NCBI RefSeq assembly: GCF_001995255.1
Contig: NZ_MUZR01000011.1
Coordinates: 1 to 61,089 of the forward strand
DNA: 61,089 nucleotides
Direction: 5' to 3'
DNA from: Thioalkalivibrio halophilus
GTDB lineage: Bacteria > Pseudomonadota > Gammaproteobacteria > Ectothiorhodospirales > Ectothiorhodospiraceae
Below are positions 55,255 to 61,089 of the stretch, one piece after another. The position numbers were made by a program, and so were the translations under genes. The notes beneath the pieces are model-generated. The model worked only from the letters and a program-made list of their open reading frames with translations. It was not told the origin of the DNA and did no database searches. The first letter of the stretch is position 1, and each line of letters begins with the position of its first letter.

Positions 55255-57791
55255 AGAATATCCTCGAGAGCATGTTCACGCGGAGGCGGTTTCTGCAGAC
55301 CTCCGGGGCAACCGGGGCCGCGGCGTTCGGCGCCGCCGGCATGGCCAAGCTGACCGGCTTTTCCGCGGTCGGGGCGGGCGGTGCTGCACCGTCGAATGCG
55401 GCCGCGGCCTCCAATGGCAGCTGGAAGGACCTGCAGATGACCAAGAACATCTGCCACCAGTGTCCGGCCCGCTGCGGTATCAATGTCTACACCTACGAAG
55501 ACCCGTCCACCGGTAACCGGCGGGTGACGAGCATCTACGGCGACCCGGGCAATCCGATCGCCAATGGCAAGCTGTGCCCGAAGGGGCATCTGGGAACGTA
55601 CTTCCTCTACGACCCGGACCGCTTCAAGCAGCCCATGCGCCGGACCAACCCGAACAAGGGTCGGGACGAGGATCCGGGCTGGGAGCCCATCTCCTGGGAC
55701 GAGGCCTATGACGAGATCGCGAGCCGGATCAACGAACTGCGCGAGAACGGCGAGGCCCACAAGATCGCGCATCTCTACGGCCGGGGCTGGGGACCGAGTG
55801 ACGCCGGCCTGTACGGCGACTGGGGCAAACTGGTCGGTACGCCGAACGCGGCCATCGGCCACGCCTCCATCTGCGCGGAAGGCTCCAAGCACGCCAAGGC
55901 CGCAGTCGAGGGCAACGCGTCGTACAACTCCTACGACTACAAGAACACCAACTACCTGCTGATCTTCGGCGCGGGCTTTCTCGAGGCCTTCCGCCCGTAC
56001 AACTACCTGATGCAGGTCTGGGGTCACATGCGCACCAAGAGCCCGAAGACCCGGGTCACCACGGTGGACGTGCGCATGAACCCCACCATGGCGGCATCGG
56101 ACCGCTACCTGATGACCAAACCCGGCACCGACGGGGCCCTGGCCCTGGCCATGGCCCACGTGATCCTCACCGAAGGGCTGTGGGATCGCGAGTTCGTGGG
56201 GGACTTCGACGACGGCGAGAATCGCTTCTCCACCGGCTCCACCGTGGACGCGGAGCGCTTCGAGGAGGTCTGGACCCGGGGGCTCGTCGACTGGTGGAAC
56301 GCCGAGCTCAAGGACCGCACGCCGGAATGGGCGGCCGGGATCACTGGCGTCGACGCGGACGACATCCGCCGGACGGCGGTGGAATTCGGTTCCACGCGCC
56401 CGGCCATGGCGATCTTCGAGCGCGGCCCCACCGCGCACACCAACGGGGTCTACAACGGCATGGCGATCCATGCGCTGAACGCGCTGTCGGGCTCGATGTT
56501 CGCCGAGGGCGGGCTGTTCTACCAGATGGGCCCGTCCTATGCTTCCGGGCCGGCCGACGCGGACGACTACCGCGACGGGATCTCGCGGACCATGGAAGGC
56601 CGCTATCCGCGCATCGACATGGCCGGCACCGAGCGCTGGCCGTTCGCCGGGACCATGATGCAGGAGGTCGCGAAGAACCATAACGCCGGCGACCCCTACA
56701 AGCTGAAGATGGCGATGTTCTACACCACCAACCCCATCTGGACCGCACCGGATGCGCCGGAATGGGAAAAGATGATGAGCGAGATCTTCGTGGTGGATAC
56801 CTCGCCGTTCCCCGGCGAGACCGCGAAATTCGCCGACATCGTGCTGCCGGAGTCGACCTACCTCGAGCGCCTGCAGGATTCGCCGACCTATCCGTTCGAG
56901 GGCTGGCCCATGACCGCTCTGCGCGTGCCGGCGGTGGAGCCGATCTACGACACCACCGAGTTCGGCAACATGATGATCGAGATCGGCAAGCGGATTAAGG
57001 GGCCCACCAGCGACTACTACCGTCAGGTGGATAACGTCGAGAACCTGCTGAAGCACCTGGCCCGCGGATTCGAGGATGATCCCGGCGACAACGGCGTCGA
57101 CGGCTGGGAGGCCTGGAAAGAGCAGGGGGTCTGGTACAAGAAGCCCTACCACTGGAAGCAGCACCGTGGCGTGTTCTACGAGTGGGATGGCGAGGGCTAC
57201 AACATCGAGATGACCGAGGAAGAGGTCAGGGAAAAGCTCATGCCCACCGAATCGGGCAAGTTCGAGTTCGATTCCTCCTACCTGCGCGCTGAGGTCGACT
57301 ACATCACCCAGCATCTGAACGTGAGCCGGGACCGGGTCGGTTTCCCGCAGTGGCTGGATCCGGAATACACGGGCGGCAATCGGGACCTGCACTTCGTCAC
57401 GCCCAAGACCCCGATGACCGCCGAGGGTCGCAGCGGGAATATCCCGCAGGCCACGGCCCTGATGCAGCCCAGCGTTGGCGGCAACGATCGCTGTTACGTG
57501 GAGATGCACCCGCAGACGGCGCGCGAGCGCGGCATCAAGGACGGCGACCGGGTCCGGATCACGGCGGATCTCGGCAGTATCGAGGCCTACGTGCGCCTGA
57601 TGCCGCAGAACCGTCCGGACACCATCATCCTGCCCTACGAGCACGGGCACTGGGCCCAGGGGCGCTGGGCCGAGGCCCAGGAGCGTGCCACCGCACCGGG
57701 TAACCCCAACGAAATGACCGAAAACGTCTCGGACCCGATCTCGGGCCTGGCGGCCTATTACACCGGCCGGGTCGATGTCGAGCGCGTCTGA
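55251..57791 (+). CDS. arxA: Anaerobic arsenite oxidase catalytic subunit ArxA
   Basis: 846-residue DMSO-reductase-family molybdoenzyme. It has a Tat signal (RRRFLQTSGATG, residues 11-22), the [4Fe-4S] motif C68-x2-C71-x3-C75...C109, and the Mo-bis-MGD fold. The motif YGRGWG (residues 176-181) is that reported for ArxA, where ArrA has a different sequence. The Mo ligand is Cys 208 in GHASICAEGSK. His 204 and Lys 213 align with the ArrA active-site H189 and K198 by their offsets from Cys. It oxidises arsenite (or runs the reverse, arsenate reduction) in the periplasm. The closest alternative is ArrA. Confidence 0.9.
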   Translation: MKNILESMFTRRRFLQTSGATGAAAFGAAGMAKLTGFSAVGAGGAAPSNAAAASNGSWKDLQMTKNICHQCPARCGINVYTYEDPSTGNRRVTSIYGDPGNPIANGKLCPKGHLGTYFLYDPDRFKQPMRRTNPNKGRDEDPGWEPISWDEAYDEIASRINELRENGEAHKIAHLYGRGWGPSDAGLYGDWGKLVGTPNAAIGHASICAEGSKHAKAAVEGNASYNSYDYKNTNYLLIFGAGFLEAFRPYNYLMQVWGHMRTKSPKTRVTTVDVRMNPTMAASDRYLMTKPGTDGALALAMAHVILTEGLWDREFVGDFDDGENRFSTGSTVDAERFEEVWTRGLVDWWNAELKDRTPEWAAGITGVDADDIRRTAVEFGSTRPAMAIFERGPTAHTNGVYNGMAIHALNALSGSMFAEGGLFYQMGPSYASGPADADDYRDGISRTMEGRYPRIDMAGTERWPFAGTMMQEVAKNHNAGDPYKLKMAMFYTTNPIWTAPDAPEWEKMMSEIFVVDTSPFPGETAKFADIVLPESTYLERLQDSPTYPFEGWPMTALRVPAVEPIYDTTEFGNMMIEIGKRIKGPTSDYYRQVDNVENLLKHLARGFEDDPGDNGVDGWEAWKEQGVWYKKPYHWKQHRGVFYEWDGEGYNIEMTEEEVREKLMPTESGKFEFDSSYLRAEVDYITQHLNVSRDRVGFPQWLDPEYTGGNRDLHFVTPKTPMTAEGRSGNIPQATALMQPSVGGNDRCYVEMHPQTARERGIKDGDRVRITADLGSIEAYVRLMPQNRPDTIILPYEHGHWAQGRWAEAQERATAPGNPNEMTENVSDPISGLAAYYTGRVDVERV

Positions 57792-57825
57792 GCGCGCGGT
57801 CCGGAACGCAAGAGGAGACTAGAGA

Positions 57826-58572
57826 ATGGCGAAATGGGGAATGGTCATTGACCTCGATAAATGTACGGGCTGCCAGGCCTGTACCACGGCCTGTGACATG
57901 GAGAACGACACCCTGCCGGGCGAGAGCTGGCAGGACGTTCTGTACTACACCGAAGGGGAGTATCCCAGTGGTCAGATGAAGTGGCTGCCACGGCCCTGCA
58001 TGCAGTGCGAGGACCCGTCCTGCGTGCATGTCTGCCCGACCCGGGCCACCTACAAGGACCACGATGCGGGCGGCATCGTGTTCATCGACTGGGACAAGTG
58101 CATCGGCTGCAAGTACTGCATGATCGCCTGCCCCTACGGCGTGCGGTTCTTCGCGGATGAAAAGCCGCTGGTGGAGCCGGATCTCAAGGAGGTCTTTGCC
58201 GGCAGCGGCGGGCAGCTGTGGGATCCGCCGGGGCAGAGCCCGGATACCGACTATCGCCGTGGCATCGGCGTGCAGCCCAAGGGCGTCGTGTCCAAGTGCA
58301 CCTTCTGCTACCACCGCGTGAAGGAAGCCCCCGAAGGGGTCCCGGACCTCGACGAGGATGATCCCGAGCTGGTCGATTACGTTCCGGCCTGTGTGCGGAC
58401 CTGCCCGCCCAAGGCCCGGTTCTTCGGCGATCTCGACAATCCCGCCAGCAATGTCAACAAGCTGATCGGGAACAAGAACGGCATTCGCCTGAAGGACCAC
58501 ACCGGCAACCGCCCGCAGGTCTACTACCTCGGCGCCGGCGCGGGCATCCCCGCGTTCCAGCCCAAGTCGTAA
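57826..58572 (+). CDS. arxB1: Arx iron-sulfur electron-transfer subunit ArxB1
   Basis: 248 residues, DmsB/NrfC-type. Four clusters are visible: Cys 13/16/19/23 (CTGCQACTTACDM), CMQCEDPSCVHVCP, CIGCKYCMIACPYG and CTFCYHRV with CVRTCPP. There is no signal peptide, so it is carried out with ArxA by the Tat system. It passes electrons from ArxA to the membrane anchor ArxC. It starts 34 bp after the arxA stop and ends 12 bp before arxC. Confidence 0.88.
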   Translation: MAKWGMVIDLDKCTGCQACTTACDMENDTLPGESWQDVLYYTEGEYPSGQMKWLPRPCMQCEDPSCVHVCPTRATYKDHDAGGIVFIDWDKCIGCKYCMIACPYGVRFFADEKPLVEPDLKEVFAGSGGQLWDPPGQSPDTDYRRGIGVQPKGVVSKCTFCYHRVKEAPEGVPDLDEDDPELVDYVPACVRTCPPKARFFGDLDNPASNVNKLIGNKNGIRLKDHTGNRPQVYYLGAGAGIPAFQPKS

Positions 58573-58584
58573 GGGAGACGATTC

Positions 58585-59796
58585 ATGACTGCGCAAGACA
58601 ACCAATCGGGCAATCCGGCGCTGTTCACGCCGATGCTCTACGTCGGAGCGGCGATCGCGATCATCGCGTTCGTCTTTTCCGGCTTCATGCTGATGACCCA
58701 GGGTCACGCCGCATTCAACATGGATGCGAACGTGGCGTGGGGTCTGCCCATTTCCACCTACGTGTACTTCGCCCTGATGTCCTCGGGGCTCACGCTGCTG
58801 GCCGCGCTGGCCATGGTGTTCGGGTTCAAGCAGTACTACCCGCTGGTGAAGCGGGCCATCTGGCTGGCGATCATCACCCTGGTCGCCGGGCTTGCGGTGC
58901 TGGCCATGGAGATCGGTCACACCTTCCGCATGTTGTGGGCCATCCCGCTGAACCTGCAGGTCGAGTCGGCCATGTTCTGGATGGGCGTGTTCTATCTGGC
59001 GGATCTGATCTTCCTGCTGTGGAAGTTCCAGCGCATGGAACGCGGCGACTGGAGCAGCAAGCTCAGCCGTCAGGTCGGAATCGCGGGTTTCATCGCCGTG
59101 GTGCTGGCCGCCGGGACGCTGGCGCTGGTGTTCGGCATGATGAGCATGCGTCCGTTCTGGTACGACCCGACCCTGCCGGTGTGGTTCTACGCCACCGCCG
59201 CGCTGACCGGTGTCGCCGGTCTGGTGTTCTTCACCTACCTGAGCTACGGCATGAATACCGAACGCATGCCGAAGGCGCTGCGCATGGACATGGAAGGCCC
59301 GCTGCCGCGGCTGTTCCTGATCCTGCTGTTCATCACCCTGGTGATGTTCCTGGCGCGTCTGACCACCGGGCTGTATGCCAATGCGACCGAAGTGAACGTG
59401 GTGTGGGCGGACTACCTGCTGGCTTCGGGCTGGTTCCATCTCGGCGTGTGGGGCGGCATCCTGCTGCCGTTCGTGCTGTTGCTGGCACGCGGCCTGCGCC
59501 AGTCGCCGGCGATCCAGATGCTGGCCGCCGTGCTGGTGCTGGTGGGCATGTTCATCGAGCGCCTGTACTTCGTGGTTGGCGGTCAGGTGGTCCCGCTGTT
59601 CAAGGGCACCTGGGAGCGTGACCTGGTGGCCTACGTGCCGTCGCCGACGGAATGGGTGCTGACCGTCATGGGTATCGCCCTGGTCTTCGCCCTGTATGCC
59701 CTGGGCGAGCGGCTGTTCAACCTGAGCGACATGCCGCAGGCAGAGCCGGGCGAGGCCGAAGCCGAACCCGAAGCCACGGCCGAAGCACGCTCTTGA
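58585..59796 (+). CDS. arxC: Arx membrane anchor ArxC (NrfD-like quinone subunit)
   Basis: 403-residue integral membrane protein of the NrfD/PsrC family with eight to ten transmembrane helices. Recognisable parts are GLPISTYVYFALMSSGLTLL, AMEIGHTFRMLWAIPLN and the later WADYLLASGWFHLG. It exchanges electrons with the quinone pool, here probably receiving them from ArxB1. The start ATG is at 58585. The acidic Glu/Ala-rich C-terminus is typical of halophiles. It is followed by a terminator-like hairpin before arxD. Confidence 0.9.
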   Translation: MTAQDNQSGNPALFTPMLYVGAAIAIIAFVFSGFMLMTQGHAAFNMDANVAWGLPISTYVYFALMSSGLTLLAALAMVFGFKQYYPLVKRAIWLAIITLVAGLAVLAMEIGHTFRMLWAIPLNLQVESAMFWMGVFYLADLIFLLWKFQRMERGDWSSKLSRQVGIAGFIAVVLAAGTLALVFGMMSMRPFWYDPTLPVWFYATAALTGVAGLVFFTYLSYGMNTERMPKALRMDMEGPLPRLFLILLFITLVMFLARLTTGLYANATEVNVVWADYLLASGWFHLGVWGGILLPFVLLLARGLRQSPAIQMLAAVLVLVGMFIERLYFVVGGQVVPLFKGTWERDLVAYVPSPTEWVLTVMGIALVFALYALGERLFNLSDMPQAEPGEAEAEPEATAEARS

Positions 59797-59835
59797 GCGG
59801 CCGGCCATCCGCGTGAATGTGGCACGGCCACAGGG

Positions 59836-59866
59836 ACGGGCCGGGGTACGCCTCCGGCCCGTTTTT
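59836..59866 (+). terminator. Terminator-like hairpin between arxC and arxD
   Basis: Stem ACGGGCCGG (59836-59844), 9-nt loop, stem CCGGCCCGT (59854-59862), then TTTTT (59862-59866). It lies 40 bp after the arxC stop and 18 bp before the arxD start. It may reduce transcript reaching arxD and moaA, giving the chaperone less expression than the enzyme. Confidence 0.75.
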
Positions 59867-59883
59867 GTATACAAGGAGCGAAA

Positions 59884-60819
59884 ATGAACCTTGAAGCAAC
59901 GCAAACCGAAACCGATTTCCTGGTCCCCTTCGGCGAGACCCTGCTCTGCCTCGGGCAGGCGTTCCTGACGCCGAAGGAATCCGAGCGGGCGAATGCCCTG
60001 CGGGACGACCTGGTTCCGGATCTCGAAGCCCTGCGGGAAGCGACCGGAGTCCCCGCAGCCGGGGAACTGGACGCCCTGGCGTCGGCACTGCGGTCCACCG
60101 CGGACGCCGAGGGCGGCCTGCTGCGCGTCTACAGCCGACTGTTCCTGGCTCCTCCGTTTCCGGCTCCTCTGAATGCCGGCATCCAGCTCGACGGGGCCCT
60201 GATGGGGCAGAGCACGGTGGAGATGGAACGTTTTTACCAGCGCCACGGCCTGACCCGGGACCGCGAATTTCGCGATCTTCCGGATCACCTGGCCCTGCAA
60301 CTCCAGTTCGTCGCTTTCCTGCACGCGAAGGCCGCGGAGACGGAGGACCGGGAGGAATGCGCCGCGATCGCCGGTGATGCGCGCTATTTCGTGCGTCAGC
60401 TGATGCTGTCGTGGTTCCCCGGATGGCTGGAACAGCTGGACGAGGCGGTAACGCACCTCCCGACCGCGGAAGCCTGGCGCCAGCTGGGGCGGGTGACCCG
60501 CGAGGTGCTGGAGGCCGACGTGGTCTACCTGGAGGCCCTGGCTCCCGAAGTGCACGCCGAAACCGCCGCCAGGCCGTCGCTGGAAGAGGCACTGGACGCG
60601 CGCATGGCGCCCGAGCGCTCGCTGGAGGCCCCGGCCGCCTGCCGGGTGTGCGGCAAGGAATTCGCCATGGGCCGCGACATGGTGTTCATGCTGCAGCAGC
60701 TGCAGGCGCGCGGGCTGGAGACCGAACACCTGGAGGCCTGTCCGGATTGTCGTGCCGGCGAGATGGGACTGTCGGAAACCACGGTGGAATTGCCGGCGGC
60801 GGTGAGCAAGCATGTCTGA
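59884..60819 (+). CDS. arxD: Arx molybdoenzyme chaperone ArxD (TorD family)
   Basis: 311-residue TorD/DmsD-type chaperone with an all-helical domain (about 10-215) including YSRLFLAPPFPAPLNAG and LALQLQFVAFLHAKAAE. It folds apo-ArxA and oversees cofactor insertion and Tat export. Unusually, the C-terminus carries two Cys pairs, CRVC (253/256) and CPDC (286/289), spaced 29 residues apart like a zinc site. AAGGAG precedes ATG 59884. It overlaps moaA by 8 bp. Confidence 0.88.
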   Translation: MNLEATQTETDFLVPFGETLLCLGQAFLTPKESERANALRDDLVPDLEALREATGVPAAGELDALASALRSTADAEGGLLRVYSRLFLAPPFPAPLNAGIQLDGALMGQSTVEMERFYQRHGLTRDREFRDLPDHLALQLQFVAFLHAKAAETEDREECAAIAGDARYFVRQLMLSWFPGWLEQLDEAVTHLPTAEAWRQLGRVTREVLEADVVYLEALAPEVHAETAARPSLEEALDARMAPERSLEAPAACRVCGKEFAMGRDMVFMLQQLQARGLETEHLEACPDCRAGEMGLSETTVELPAAVSKHV

Positions 60820-61089
60820 CCAATCCAGGAACGGCGATCGGGGTCTGGTCGACCGGCACGGGAGGCGCATCGAATACGTACGCGTGTCGGTCACCGACCG
60901 CTGCGACCTGCGCTGCTTTTACTGCATGCCGGAGGGCTTTCGCGACTTCGAAGTGCCCGAGCACTGGCTGACCTTCGACGAGATCGAGCGGGTGATGGCG
61001 GCCTTCGGGCGCCTTGGCACCCGGCGGGTGCGCCTGACCGGCGGCGAACCGCTGGTGCGTCACGGCCTCCCGGATCTGGCGGCGCGGCT
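60812..61089 (+). CDS. moaA: GTP 3',8-cyclase MoaA (cut by the right edge)
   Basis: First 92 residues of the radical-SAM enzyme that begins molybdopterin synthesis. The radical-SAM motif CDLRCFYC (Cys at about 34, 38, 41) is intact and LTGGEPLVR follows. ATG 60812 overlaps the arxD stop by 8 bp, so it is coupled to the arx operon. The frame has no stop before 61089. Placing cofactor synthesis in the molybdoenzyme operon is consistent with supply on demand. Confidence 0.9.
   Translation, partial: MSDQSRNGDRGLVDRHGRRIEYVRVSVTDRCDLRCFYCMPEGFRDFEVPEHWLTFDEIERVMAAFGRLGTRRVRLTGGEPLVRHGLPDLAAR

Noticed and set aside
55251-57791. ArxA as arsenate reductase ArrA or as a tetrathionate or selenate reductase
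   Set aside because: YGRGWG, the operon order with arxXSR and the divergent polyferredoxin favour ArxA; ArrA remains the nearest alternative.

Overview
The window is a GC-rich, densely coded piece of a gammaproteobacterial chromosome. Three things suggest a haloalkaliphilic or sulfur-oxidising member of the Ectothiorhodospiraceae (Thioalkalivibrio/Alkalilimnicola type): acidic proteins, gammaproteobacterial gene neighbourhoods (rsxABCDGE, divergent metG and mrp, ftsK-lolA-rarA), and an arx-type anaerobic arsenite oxidase cluster. The genus is inference. I saw no rRNA, tRNA, CRISPR array, prophage or intact transposase.

Layout. 0.1-5.5 kb, minus strand: the complete Rnf/Rsx electron-transport operon. 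5.6-9.0 kb: two methionine-salvage genes (the MtnC homologue lacks its catalytic Asp) and metG. 9.0-11.3 kb: an unknown membrane-anchored protein flanked by two diverged copies of one intergenic sequence. 11.3-15.0 kb: mrp, dcd, a patatin, a small unknown and a PEBP protein. 15.0-20.0 kb, minus strand: an archaeal-type RNA ligase, a Na/Pi cotransporter-like protein, a beta-CASP RNase and a PII-like protein. 20.1-26.7 kb: an FKBP-like/methyltransferase fusion, ftsK, lolA, rarA and a TVP38 protein. 26.8-37.0 kb: a haem-c-linked GGDEF-EAL sensor, a lipoprotein hydrolase, ribD-like and ribA, ahcY, small envelope proteins and recJ.

37.1-40.9 kb looks like a nitric-oxide response locus. hmp and nsrR are read rightward. 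Divergent from hmp is a compact operon of a small membrane protein, a GcvH-like lipoyl protein and a thioredoxin/membrane-domain fusion. A 33-bp-inverted-repeat MITE-like element sits between hmp and nsrR. A secreted DsrE-like protein, an S9 peptidase and a NUDIX hydrolase follow, then kaiB-kaiC-diguanylate cyclase without kaiA (44.6-47.7 kb).

From 48 kb to the right edge is an arsenite-oxidation island: arxR-arxS-arxX (minus), a SlyD-like isomerase, a degenerate metallo-beta-lactamase protein, arxB2-arxA-arxB1-arxC-arxD and the start of moaA (cut by the edge). The expected wiring is arsenite sensing by ArxX, the kinase ArxS, the sigma-54 activator ArxR, then transcription of the molybdoenzyme, its electron-transfer subunits, its chaperone and cofactor synthesis. 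The DNA supports this: paired GTYAC-N6-GTAAC palindromes 43-44 bp apart lie upstream of both the metallo-beta-lactamase gene and arxB2, and a near-consensus -24/-12 promoter precedes arxB2.
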